Assembly (NCBI RefSeq): GCF_016612505.1
Contig: NZ_JAENRR010000032.1
Location: 1 to 59,749, forward strand
Source: Carboxylicivirga marina
Lineage (GTDB): Bacteria > Bacteroidota > Bacteroidia > Bacteroidales > Marinilabiliaceae
DNA: 59,749 nt
Direction of reading: 5' to 3'
The first letter of the stretch is position 1. Every line of letters begins with the position of its first letter. Shown here piece after piece: positions 1 through 8,192 of this stretch. The notes beneath the pieces are model-generated. The model ran no database searches. It was not told where the DNA came from and worked only from the letters and a program-made list of their open reading frames with translations. The position numbers and the translations under genes are program-made.

Positions 1-1244
1 CGAAGACAACAAAATCTTCAGGCTAATAGAAATGCAGCTTTCAAGTGCTGCCTAATAGACATGGGAAATGTCAGTTACAGCACTTTATAAGTGAATCCAC
101 TTGGGATGCCAGAGCTGTAATTGATCAGGTATCCATGAAAGTTAGTGGCATGATGCCACACGATGCACTTACTGGTTTGTTAATTGATGAAAGTGGTTGG
201 GTGAAAAAAGGGACAAAAAGTGTAGGTGTAGCACACCAATATTGTGGAAATGTGGGTAAAACAGGCAACTCTCAGGTAGCTGTTTTTGGTTGTCTGTGTA
301 ATAAGAAGTACGCTGCCTTAGTTGACACCAGGCTTTATCTTCCCAAAGGTTGGATTAGTGATAGAGCCCGCTGCCAGGAAGCGGGGATACCTCATGAAGA
401 ACAAGTATTTAAAACTAAACCAGAGCTGGCGTTGGACATCATTAAGCACCAATTGTCAATGGGTGTCAAGTTTGACTATGTCGGAGGAGATGGTTTGTAT
501 GGAAACGATATAGCTCTTGCCCGTGGCGTCAATTCGTTAGGTTGCATATACATGTTTGATATCCATTCAACCCAGCAAGTCTACCTTGAGAAACCAGAGT
601 TGTACTTGCCTGAACGAAAAAGCAAGAAAGGACCTGCTCCCAAACGGCTAAAAGCAGCACTGAATCGATTAAGGTTAAAGAGTATCTGAAATCGCTTGCA
701 GCCTCAGATTGGCAGAAGATAAAAATCAGACATTCGGCAAAAGGTATACTAAAGGGACTGTTTCATTATCAAAAGGTTTACATCTGGGATAAAAACATTA
801 ACTCCGTAGAGGAGCGCCTTTTGGTCATTTCAAAACGACAAACCAAAGAGGGAGAAGAAATAAAGTACTCATTTACAAATGCCAGTGCTTGCACTGTATA
901 CAGAGCAAGCACTGGCCCAGATGCAAGCACAACGCTTTTTTATAGAACACAATTTCAAAGAGCAGAAGCAAATAATTGGCCTTGATCAATTTCAAACCAG
1001 AAAGTGGCTGTCATGGCATCACCAGGTCGCACTCAATATGCTAATAGGTAGCTTTATGCTAAAAGAAAAGCTTCAATGGAAAGACGATATCCCTTTATTG
1101 TCGGCACGAGACATTATGGACTTTCTGGTATTTAAGTTCTACAAAGAGATGACTGAAGACAGGTTAATTGACCAGATCATGCAACGGCATCGTAAGAGGC
1201 AGAAAGATATAAACTACTGTTATTCAAAAGATGAAAAGTGGTAA
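1..1244 (+). mobile_element. Decayed IS701-family insertion sequence, left end outside the window
   Basis: The first 1.2 kb is occupied by one transposase gene and nothing else, as in a single-gene IS701-type element. The left end lies before base 1, so only the right part can be judged. I could not identify a terminal inverted repeat with confidence; the long hairpin that follows at 1265 looks like a host terminator rather than an IS end. With its reading frame broken three times, the copy cannot make its own transposase. Confidence 0.7.
1..1244 (+). pseudogene. IS701-type DDE transposase, frameshifted remnant
   Basis: The translated pieces match the IS701/DDE_5 transposase pattern: LLIDESGWVKKGTKSVGVA carries the first catalytic Asp, GGDGLYG the second, and RFFIEHNFKEQK the Glu near the C-terminus. 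The pieces lie in different frames. Frame 1 (RNAAFK, to about base 45) passes to frame 3 (45-660), then to frame 2 (about 662-880, ESIKVKEYLKSLAASDW to YSFTNAS), then back to frame 3 (about 885-1244, ALYTEQALAQMQAQRF to the stop). That makes three breaks in about 1.2 kb with homology continuing across each, so this is an inactivated gene and not several small ones. No slippery heptamer sits in the right phase at these points, so programmed frameshifting is unlikely. The N-terminus is cut by the window edge. Confidence 0.85.
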
Positions 1245-1264
1245 AGTAGAATTATATTCCAGTT

Positions 1265-1322
1265 AAATAATTGAGACATTAAAAAACCGGCCTTGGCCGG
1301 TTTTTTAATGTCTCAATTATTT
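1265..1322. terminator. Long perfect hairpin, bidirectional terminator
   Basis: Two perfect 28-base arms (1265-1292 and 1295-1322) enclose a 2-base loop. The core CCGGCC/GGCCGG is flanked by A6 and T6, so it reads as an intrinsic terminator in both directions. It lies between the IS remnant and the minus-strand DUF3109 gene and includes that gene's stop codon (1317-1319). Confidence 0.85.
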
Positions 1323-1901
1323 GAGCATACCTTTATTTTTCAATGTTTTTTCAACATCCTCCATTTCATTGTAAAAGGCTTCTCCATATTTTCGGATGAT
1401 TGGTTCCTTCAGGAATTTGTATACAGGTACGCCCAAATGGCTGCCAAGCTCACGTGCCGGATGGCATATTGGCCAGGTATGATAGTTTAGTCCTTCAAAA
1501 TCGGGATACTTCGTGACGCGAATAGGATAAAGGTGGCACGAAACAGGTTTTTTAAAATCGATTAAACCCTCTTGATAAGCTTTGTCAATGGCACATTTAC
1601 ATATGCCTTCTTCATCAAAATAGGTATAAACACACTCACGACCATTAATAATTGGCGTTACTTTGTCGCCATCTGAGTCAATGATCCATTTGCCTTGCTT
1701 TTCAATTTCTTCAATGGCTTTAGGTGTGAGATAAGGCTTTACTATCGGATAGATTTCCTCAATTTTTGCTGTTTCATCATCTTCTAAAGGGGCGCCCGAT
1801 TCTCCTTCAACACAACATTCGCCCTTACATTTATCCAAATTACAAACAAACCTTTTTTCAAAAATATCGGTGCTTATAATTTTATCATCAATCTGAATCA
1901 T
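1317..1901 (-). CDS. DUF3109 family cysteine-rich protein
   Basis: A 194-residue protein with the DUF3109 signature near its start: FVCNLDKCKGECCVEGESGA places Cys at about 20, 25, 29 and 30. More Cys lie in RECVYTY, GICKCAID, PVSCHLYP and WPICHPA. The clustered cysteines suggest a metal site (Zn or Fe-S), as in the related YkgJ-type CxxCxxxCC proteins; the biochemical role is not known to me. ATG start. A TATCTTTG box lies about 30 bases upstream on the minus strand. The gene is monocistronic, and its stop codon sits inside the long hairpin at 1265-1322. Confidence 0.85.
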   Translation of the reverse strand: MIQIDDKIISTDIFEKRFVCNLDKCKGECCVEGESGAPLEDDETAKIEEIYPIVKPYLTPKAIEEIEKQGKWIIDSDGDKVTPIINGRECVYTYFDEEGICKCAIDKAYQEGLIDFKKPVSCHLYPIRVTKYPDFEGLNYHTWPICHPARELGSHLGVPVYKFLKEPIIRKYGEAFYNEMEDVEKTLKNKGMLK

Positions 1902-1927
1902 CTATCCTAATTTTTTATTGAGTGCTG

Positions 1928-1935
1928 CAAAGATA
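1928..1935 (-). promoter_or_regulatory. Bacteroidota -7 box for the DUF3109 gene
   Basis: On the minus strand this reads TATCTTTG followed by C, a perfect match to the Bacteroidota -7 consensus TAnnTTTG. It is about 27 bases before the ATG at 1901. No clear -33 TTTG at 19-bp spacing was found. Confidence 0.6.
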
Positions 1936-1987
1936 GAAAAATCAAATAAGTCACTTTTATGCGTTTTCACCGAAGTTTTTAACTCCT

Positions 1988-2980
1988 TTAATTGAGTCCT
2001 ACAAACGAAAGTGTTGCAATAATGATTAGGCCAAGCAGCCAAACAAATCCATACATCATCCAGATGAGAGTCATTTTAACAAAGCTGTTAAACCATTTGC
2101 GTTTGTAAATGCGTTTGGCACCAACAACTTGGTAAAGAGGCACTAAAAAATACAGATAGCCAATCCGAGCTACTGATTGGTTTTTGAATATAATGTTAAC
2201 TGCCAGGACAATGGCACTAATGGTAAAAATAAACGAATGGATATTTAGCGAAAATATTAGGTGGCCAATAAATAGTTTTTTGCTTCGATAAAAAGAAATC
2301 CATAATAGAAACGCAAAAATTGGCATAAACAGGAATAAAGACCAGGAAGTGAATTGATACAGTTTGTTAATGTACAATTCAGGATAATCTTGTATCATTT
2401 TAATGGTTTTACCATACTTCGAATCATCGTTCTCTATTTTTTCTACTGCGTTTTCGAAGTTTGATATAATTTCATCAACACTAACAATGTCACTGGAATC
2501 TATCTCTGCACTATCTAGTTCGGCCTTAATGACCTTGCGGGTGGCTACGTAAATTGAATCGTTGCTGTTTTGGACAGAGTCAACTGTAGCGCTCACCACA
2601 TTTTTTATATTTTTTGCTTCTTCTTTTGTTGGCTCATAGTTATCATGAATTGATTTATTGGTAACAATAGACATGAGCAGAAACATTACAAAACTTATAA
2701 ATAAATAAAACCTAAAAGGTGGCATGTATCGTGCTCGTCGGCCAGCCAGAAAGTCTATAGTAAGATAGCCGGGCTTGAATAGTATGGTTACTAAGGTTTT
2801 AGCCAATCGCGTGTCAAAGGTAATTATGGTACCCATAAAATCGGCAATCATAAAACGAATGGGGCGTTCTAGTTCTTTGACCGATTGGCCGCAATTGGAG
2901 CAATATTTACCGCTAAATCGATGATCGCAATTTTTGCAATTGATTAGTTGTGGTTCGGTAGAAAGATCTGGGGTGTTCAT
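1988..2980 (-). CDS. DUF3667 family membrane protein with N-terminal zinc ribbon
   Basis: I place the start at the ATG at 2980, rather than the TTG three codons earlier, giving 330 residues. The N-terminus has a zinc-ribbon of two CxxC pairs (CKNCDHRF, then CSNCGQ). The DUF3667 core follows (FKPGYLTIDFLAGRRARYMPPFRFYLFISFVMFLL), ending in the first membrane segment. A long soluble loop, acidic and helical, comes next, followed by about four hydrophobic segments to the C-terminus. The cellular role is unknown to me; the family is common in Bacteroidota. It is a single gene between the DUF3109 gene and the divergent cobalamin operon. Confidence 0.8.
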   Translation of the reverse strand: MNTPDLSTEPQLINCKNCDHRFSGKYCSNCGQSVKELERPIRFMIADFMGTIITFDTRLAKTLVTILFKPGYLTIDFLAGRRARYMPPFRFYLFISFVMFLLMSIVTNKSIHDNYEPTKEEAKNIKNVVSATVDSVQNSNDSIYVATRKVIKAELDSAEIDSSDIVSVDEIISNFENAVEKIENDDSKYGKTIKMIQDYPELYINKLYQFTSWSLFLFMPIFAFLLWISFYRSKKLFIGHLIFSLNIHSFIFTISAIVLAVNIIFKNQSVARIGYLYFLVPLYQVVGAKRIYKRKWFNSFVKMTLIWMMYGFVWLLGLIIIATLSFVGLN

Positions 2981-3164
2981 TTTTTTCAATAAGTGGGTTT
3001 GGAATTGGCATTAAAGATAAATTTATTTGTTTAATCCTCGATTTAATGCGATAAAATTCCAACGATAATATATCGGTATGTGAGCGCTGAATCAATTATG
3101 ATATGTCATTTGTGAGCGTATTTATGAGAACAAGTAATCGCAGTAATCAAACCATTATTATTCT

Positions 3165-3172
3165 TATATTTG
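3165..3172 (+). promoter_or_regulatory. -7 box before the cobalamin operon
   Basis: TATATTTG followed by CG fits TAnnTTTG and lies 23 bases before the cobQ ATG, so the leader would be only 10-15 bases. That leaves no room for a cobalamin riboswitch between this promoter and cobQ. The -33 region is not recognisable. Confidence 0.5.
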
Positions 3173-3194
3173 CGCAAATTTCAGCCCCTGACTT

Positions 3195-4673
3195 ATGCAA
3201 GAATCAAAGCCTATAATGTTTGTTGGCACTTGTTCTGATGCTGGTAAAAGTGTGATTAACACTGGTGTTTGTCGAATATTAAAACAAGATGGATATACCC
3301 CGGCGCCGTTCAAAGCTCAAAATATGTCCTTAAATAGCTATGCAACTCCCGAAGGCTATGAAATAGGAAGAGCTCAGGCTACCCAGGCCGAGGCATGTGG
3401 TATCGCATGTCATACAGATATGAACCCTGTATTACTTAAACCAAGTGGTGAAATGATGTCGCAGGTAATCCTTAATGGAAAGCCAATTGGGAATCGTTCG
3501 GCCTATGAATACTTTCGGAAGGATGATAATGCCAAACTATTCGATGAAGCTACTCTTGCTTTTGAGCGATTAAGTAACCGTTATTCACCCATTGTTATGG
3601 AGGGAGCAGGCTCTATCTCGGAGCTTAACCTTAAAAAAAGAGACATTGTTAACATGCGCATGGCCAAAAGAGTTGGTGCTGATGTGTATTTAGTGGCTGA
3701 CATTGACAAAGGTGGTGTTTTTGGTAGTGTTTATGGTTCTATAATGTTGCTCGATGAGGATGAGCGACAATTAATCAAAGGAATTATCATTAATAAGTTC
3801 AGGGGCGATGTTCGTTTGTTTGATGAAGGACGAAAGATTATTGAAGACTTAACTGGTATTCCTGTTATTGGCGTGGTTCCTTATTTTAAAGATATCTACA
3901 TTGAAGATGAAGATTCCGTAGTGCTTGATAGTCGAAATGGCGAGGCTAAAGAGGGTAAGGTAAATGTGGCCATTATTAAGCTACCTCAGATGTCTAACTT
4001 TACTGATTTTAATGCTCTACAATTCGATAACCGTGTAAACGTGTATTATACAACTGTTTTATCGCAGATTGAAAAGGCTGATATTGTTATCCTACCTGGA
4101 TCCAAAAGTACTATCAATGATTTAGAATTTATTCAATCGAAAGGCATCCCATCGCTATTGAAAGAAATGTACCAACAAGGCAAAACGGTTATTGGTATTT
4201 GCGGTGGATATCAAATGATGGGGGAGAAGATTACCGATCCGAAACAAATTGAAGGAACAACTGAGGTTATTGATGGCATTGGTTTGTTACCAATGGAAAC
4301 AATTATCACAGAAGAGAAAAAAACAGTTCAGCAGCAATTTAAATTTCGTGATGGAGATGAGGTTTGCGAGGGGTATGAAATACACATGGGGAAAAGCGAG
4401 TCATTGACCGATGTTACTCCTTTGGTGAAAACACTTGATGGACACGATGATGGTATTTACCGTGATGAACGCTGCTGGGGCTCGTATATGCATGGGATTC
4501 TTGATAACGTATCAGTTATCAATCATTTACTATCTCCTTATGTCGATGAGGAATCGAGCGAGTTTAGCTATAGTTCATTTAAAAATACTGAGTACGACAA
4601 ACTGGCTCAGCATCTTCGTCAGCATATTAATATAAAAGCAATCTATGAAAGTGCCAGTTGCTCAAAGAAGTAA
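3195..4673 (+). CDS. cobQ: Cobyric acid synthase
   Basis: Amidates the b, d, e and g side-chain carboxyls of adenosylcobyrinic acid a,c-diamide, using glutamine and ATP, to give adenosylcobyric acid. The 492-residue length is typical of CobQ/CbiP. The N-terminal dethiobiotin-synthetase-like ATP domain begins FVGTCSDAGKSVINTG and continues with FKAQNMSLNSYAT. The C-terminal class I glutaminase-like domain has the nucleophile Cys in VIGICGGYQMMG and the His in SYMHGILDN. First gene of a tight operon: the next gene starts 29 bases inside its 3' end. Confidence 0.96.
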   Translation: MQESKPIMFVGTCSDAGKSVINTGVCRILKQDGYTPAPFKAQNMSLNSYATPEGYEIGRAQATQAEACGIACHTDMNPVLLKPSGEMMSQVILNGKPIGNRSAYEYFRKDDNAKLFDEATLAFERLSNRYSPIVMEGAGSISELNLKKRDIVNMRMAKRVGADVYLVADIDKGGVFGSVYGSIMLLDEDERQLIKGIIINKFRGDVRLFDEGRKIIEDLTGIPVIGVVPYFKDIYIEDEDSVVLDSRNGEAKEGKVNVAIIKLPQMSNFTDFNALQFDNRVNVYYTTVLSQIEKADIVILPGSKSTINDLEFIQSKGIPSLLKEMYQQGKTVIGICGGYQMMGEKITDPKQIEGTTEVIDGIGLLPMETIITEEKKTVQQQFKFRDGDEVCEGYEIHMGKSESLTDVTPLVKTLDGHDDGIYRDERCWGSYMHGILDNVSVINHLLSPYVDEESSEFSYSSFKNTEYDKLAQHLRQHINIKAIYESASCSKK

Positions 4674-5694
4674 AGTCAGTCAGTTTCATCATGGAAATGA
4701 TGCTTATCGTTTTAATAGTGAGATAAAGGCCGATTTTAGTACCAACACCTGGTATTTGGGTCCGCATCCGCAATTGATTGAATACCTTAAAGATGAATTG
4801 GGTTGTGTTGCTAATTATCCCGAATTGCAAGGTGAGACGCTAACGGCTCAATTGGCAGATTGTCATCATGTAGCCGAGGACCAGATATTGGTGTGTAATG
4901 GAACCGCCGAAGCCATTTTCTTTATCGCGCAGAGCTTCCAAAATGGTGCTAGTCGTATAATTACTCCAACCTTTTCTGAATATGAACATGCATGTCAAAT
5001 ATACAACCATCAGATAAGCTATTGTGGAGCTAATTTTATGGCTGAAGGTATGAATACGCGTGAGGGTTTGTTTTGGTTATGTAATCCAAACAATCCTACA
5101 GGGCAAATTTTTTCGCGCGAATTGTTACTCGATTTACTTAAAAACAATCCACAAACAATATTTATCATCGATGAGGCTTATGCCGAGTTTTGTATCGATG
5201 ATATTTCGATGGTGCCATTTGTTGGCAAGTATAAAAACTTATTGATTCTGAAGTCAATGACAAAGAATCATTGTTTGCCAGGTTTGCGTTTGGGATATTT
5301 ATTAGGACATCAGGCGCTTGTTAAAAAAATAGCCATGCACCGTCCTCCATGGGCGGTTAACAGTTTGGCTCTTAAGGCTGGTTCATTCTGTTTGAAAAAT
5401 CCAGTGATTAATACAGATGAACGCATACAATATTTAGCTCTGTCGCGCGAGCTAATGATGCAGTTGAGTGAACTTAATGGCTTAGAAGTTTTCCCTTCAT
5501 CTACAGGCTATTTTTTGATAAAAACGCCAATGTTAGCGGCCGATTTAAAGTATTTGCTTATTGAGGAGTTTGGTTTGCTGGTGCGTGATGCTTCTAATTT
5601 CAGAAGTTTAAGTGATTACCATATTCGAATAGCTTCATTAACGCGTGATAAAAATAGGAGTATTGTCAATGCCTTTAAAGCAATATTTGAGTGA
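4645..5694 (+). CDS. cobD: Threonine-phosphate decarboxylase (PLP-dependent, CobD/CobC type)
   Basis: A fold-type I aminotransferase-like protein of 349 residues. In this setting it most likely decarboxylates L-threonine O-3-phosphate to (R)-1-amino-2-propanol phosphate, the linker for the nucleotide loop. Seen: N-terminal FHHGNDA, in place of the HGGN usual in this family; CNPNNPTG; an FIIDEAYAEF Asp/Tyr pair; and KSMTKNHCLPGLRLGY carrying the PLP lysine. Histidinol-phosphate aminotransferase is the main look-alike. The flanking cobQ and cbiB, with overlaps at both ends (29 bases with cobQ, one base with cbiB), favour the cobalamin role. Confidence 0.88.
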   Translation: MKVPVAQRSKVSQFHHGNDAYRFNSEIKADFSTNTWYLGPHPQLIEYLKDELGCVANYPELQGETLTAQLADCHHVAEDQILVCNGTAEAIFFIAQSFQNGASRIITPTFSEYEHACQIYNHQISYCGANFMAEGMNTREGLFWLCNPNNPTGQIFSRELLLDLLKNNPQTIFIIDEAYAEFCIDDISMVPFVGKYKNLLILKSMTKNHCLPGLRLGYLLGHQALVKKIAMHRPPWAVNSLALKAGSFCLKNPVINTDERIQYLALSRELMMQLSELNGLEVFPSSTGYFLIKTPMLAADLKYLLIEEFGLLVRDASNFRSLSDYHIRIASLTRDKNRSIVNAFKAIFE

Positions 5695-6635
5695 TGGATG
5701 GATTGTTTATCTATACGAGTTCTGCTATTGTAATCGCGTATATATTTGATTTATTGTTGGGTGATCCTCTCTGGCTTCCTCATCCCATTGTATGCTTTGG
5801 TCGTGTTATTAGTTTTATCGAAAAGCACCTGAATAAAGGTCGATATAGATTACTAAAAGGGGCGCTGTCCAGCCTCTTTTTGGTAGGCTTAACTTTTTTG
5901 GCTTTCTATTATATGTTAAAGTGGGCGGGTTCATTCGGTTTAATGTTTGGTACTATTGTTACTGGCTTGTTTTTCTTTTTTGGTTTGGCAAATAAAACGC
6001 TGATAAAAGAAGGGTTTGCTGTTTTTAAAGTGCTAAACGAGGAAGGGGTAGAAGCAGGCAGAAAGCAGGTTAGTCGAATTGTTGGTCGTGATACCTCACA
6101 GCTAAATGAACAGCAAATTAGAAAAGCGGTTCTCGAAACAATGGCAGAGAATTTAAGTGACGGAGTTGTAGCGCCGATTTTTTGGTATGTATTGTTGGGA
6201 GTTCCGGGAATGATGGCTTACAAAATGATTAATACTTTAGATTCGATGATAGCTTATAAAAATGAGCGTTATATTTATTACGGAAGAGTGGCTGCTTATA
6301 TCGACGATGTAGCCAATTATATACCAGCTCGTTTAACGGCCTTGTTCATAGTTATTGTAAGCATGTCCTTTCGTGCTATGAGTTTTGTATTTCTATATGG
6401 ACGCAAGCATAGTAGTCCTAATGCAGGATATCCCGAGGCTGCATTGGCTGGTGTATTGAATGTGCAATTTGGTGGCCCCAATGTGTATCATGGTGAACTC
6501 ATCCAAAAGCCTTTTATTGGTAAAAACGAACGACTAATTACACACGCAGATATTTATAAAGCAAAATACCTTAACCATGCAGTATGTTTACTAAGTATAA
6601 TACTTTGTGTCGCACTGCAGCTAATAATACATTAA
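5694..6635 (+). CDS. cbiB: Adenosylcobinamide-phosphate synthase
   Basis: A polytopic membrane enzyme that joins cobyric acid to aminopropanol (phosphate). The N-terminal DLLLGDPLWLPHPIVCFGR matches the family signature, and ETMAENLSDGVVAPIFWY, NTLDSMIAYKNERY and DDVANYIPAR are conserved loop motifs. About five hydrophobic segments are visible. I take the ATG at 5694, which overlaps the preceding stop as TGATG; a GTG one codon earlier (5691) is the alternative. About 313 residues, normal for CbiB. The stop overlaps the next gene's ATG by one base. Confidence 0.95.
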   Translation: MDGLFIYTSSAIVIAYIFDLLLGDPLWLPHPIVCFGRVISFIEKHLNKGRYRLLKGALSSLFLVGLTFLAFYYMLKWAGSFGLMFGTIVTGLFFFFGLANKTLIKEGFAVFKVLNEEGVEAGRKQVSRIVGRDTSQLNEQQIRKAVLETMAENLSDGVVAPIFWYVLLGVPGMMAYKMINTLDSMIAYKNERYIYYGRVAAYIDDVANYIPARLTALFIVIVSMSFRAMSFVFLYGRKHSSPNAGYPEAALAGVLNVQFGGPNVYHGELIQKPFIGKNERLITHADIYKAKYLNHAVCLLSIILCVALQLIIH

Positions 6636-7702
6636 TGACAAAACTTGATAACATACATATCGATGCGCTTCGTGTTGATATGGAGGAGCAATTACAATAT
6701 AAAATTGATCAAAAGGCCAAGCCGATTGGTTCCTTAGGTCAGATGGAAGATATTGCGAAGAAAATAGGGTTGATACAAGGTACCTTATCACCAGTTTTAA
6801 ACAAGCCCGTGATGTTAACCGTTGCAGCTGATCATTGCATTTGCGAAGAAGGCGTGAGTCCTTGCCCTGTTGAGATAACCTGGCAACAATGTTTGAATTT
6901 TCTAAATGGCGGCGGCGGAATTGGTCTGTTTTCTAAGGTTTATGGCTTTGATTTACGTGTTGTTGACGCCGGCGTTGATTATGATTTTCCTGACCACCCA
7001 AAGTTAATCGATGCCAAGGTTAGGAAAGGCACTCGTAACTTTTATAAAGAACCGGCTATGACGACGGATGAATGCTTACAGGCATTGAATAACGGTCGGA
7101 AAATTGTAGCTCAAATAGCTGAAGAAGGTTCTAATGTTGTAGGTTTTGGTGAAATGGGAATTGGAAATACATCACCGGCATCGGCTTTATTATCTGTATT
7201 TGCTGGAGTTGATATTGAATCGGCCGTAGGTCCGGGTTCAGGTTTGGATGCTGAAGGAGTAAGAAATAAAGCGCGTATTATAAAAGCAGCCATTGAAAAG
7301 CATGGTATTTCAGATAATGCCATTGAAAATCTGGCGCGTTTTGGAGGTTTGGAAATTGCAACTATTGCAGGTGGAATGCTCGAGGCAGCTAGTCGTAGGA
7401 TGGTGATTATTACTGATGGATTTATAACTACTTCAGCTCTGTTGGCAGCACATGCCATCCATTCAGGAGTAGTTGATTATGCGTTCTTTTCTCATCAATC
7501 TAAGGAGCAGGGACATAAAAAGATGGTGGATTTTCTGAATGGAGAACCAATTCTTAATTTAGGTTTTCGGCTCGGAGAAGGAACGGGTTCTGCAGTTGCT
7601 TATTCGGTAATTAAAGGAGCTGTGGCCATGTTAAACGAGATGACATCTTTTGATGAAGCTGCTATATATAATACGGCCAATGATGGAATTCGAATTGAAT
7701 AG
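6635..7702 (+). CDS. cobT: Nicotinate-nucleotide--dimethylbenzimidazole phosphoribosyltransferase
   Basis: Makes alpha-ribazole phosphate, the lower-ligand nucleotide of cobalamin. Motifs: KPIGSLGQMEDIA at the N-terminus, VAADHCICEEGVS, GEMGIGNTSPASAL and VGPGSGLD in the middle, and FRLGEGTGSAVA near the end, which holds the catalytic Glu. I choose the ATG at 6635, which overlaps the cbiB stop by one base and gives 355 residues, close to the family norm. An upstream ATG at 6584 would overlap cbiB by 52 bases and add a non-family extension. Last gene of the operon, closed by the hairpin at 7721. cobS, cobU and cobC are not in the window. Confidence 0.95.
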   Translation: MTKLDNIHIDALRVDMEEQLQYKIDQKAKPIGSLGQMEDIAKKIGLIQGTLSPVLNKPVMLTVAADHCICEEGVSPCPVEITWQQCLNFLNGGGGIGLFSKVYGFDLRVVDAGVDYDFPDHPKLIDAKVRKGTRNFYKEPAMTTDECLQALNNGRKIVAQIAEEGSNVVGFGEMGIGNTSPASALLSVFAGVDIESAVGPGSGLDAEGVRNKARIIKAAIEKHGISDNAIENLARFGGLEIATIAGGMLEAASRRMVIITDGFITTSALLAAHAIHSGVVDYAFFSHQSKEQGHKKMVDFLNGEPILNLGFRLGEGTGSAVAYSVIKGAVAMLNEMTSFDEAAIYNTANDGIRIE

Positions 7703-7720
7703 GTTTGATTTTAGGATATG

Positions 7721-7754
7721 AAAAAAGGGAAAGATTTTCATCTTTCCCTTTTTT
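7721..7754. terminator. Bidirectional terminator between cobT and the tRNA-Phe genes
   Basis: A perfect 15-base stem (7721-7735 with 7740-7754) with a 4-base loop, A6 on the left and T-rich on the right. It can end cobT on the plus strand and the tRNA transcript on the minus strand. Confidence 0.85.
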
Positions 7755-7756
7755 TG

Positions 7757-7829
<73 letters not shown>

Positions 7830-7940
7830 GAGTTACTTTTACCTAAGTAAAAATAACATAAACAATAACCCTTTACCCTTGAATTAATAACCTGTCCCCA
7901 CAGGCTATTAATTTAACCCTAAAATCAGCCTTACGACTGG

Positions 7941-8013
<73 letters not shown>

Positions 8014-8072
8014 AATCTTCGCCAAACCCCGCGTATCGGGACTTTTAGCAACATCTCTTCCGAAATGCGAGT

Positions 8073-8103
8073 GCAAATATAGGCAAAGATTTTATTCCAC
8101 AAA
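8073..8103 (-). promoter_or_regulatory. Promoter of the tRNA-Phe pair
   Basis: The minus strand reads TTTG, 18 bases, then TATATTTGC. This matches the Bacteroidota housekeeping promoter (-33 TTTG, about 19 bp, -7 TAnnTTTG). The -7 box ends 59 bases before the first tRNA. Confidence 0.75.
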
Positions 8104-8166
8104 AACATTTTTTCATTTTTAGTGTTCCTTTTGTTTGTCAATTGTGTGAATTTGCCTGATGTTTAG

Positions 8167-8174
8167 TATTTTTG
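8167..8174 (+). promoter_or_regulatory. -7 box before the M16 peptidase gene
   Basis: TATTTTTG followed by C matches TAnnTTTG and lies 18 bases before the ATG at 8193. It overlaps the TTG at 8172, which argues against that TTG as the start codon. Confidence 0.55.
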
Positions 8175-8192
8175 CACCTTCAAAAAAAATTA

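Noticed and set aside
600-900. Programmed frameshift in the IS701 transposase
   Set aside because: Three shifts in different directions are present and no slippery heptamer sits in the right phase; decay is simpler.
3000-3194. Cobalamin riboswitch before cobQ
   Set aside because: No B12-box-like sequence or aptamer-size structure could be seen, and a -7 box lies only 23 bases before the ATG.
7111-7458. 115-codon minus-strand frame inside cobT
   Set aside because: It is fully covered by cobT with all family motifs; the minus frame has Ala/Pro/Ser composition expected of a shadow.
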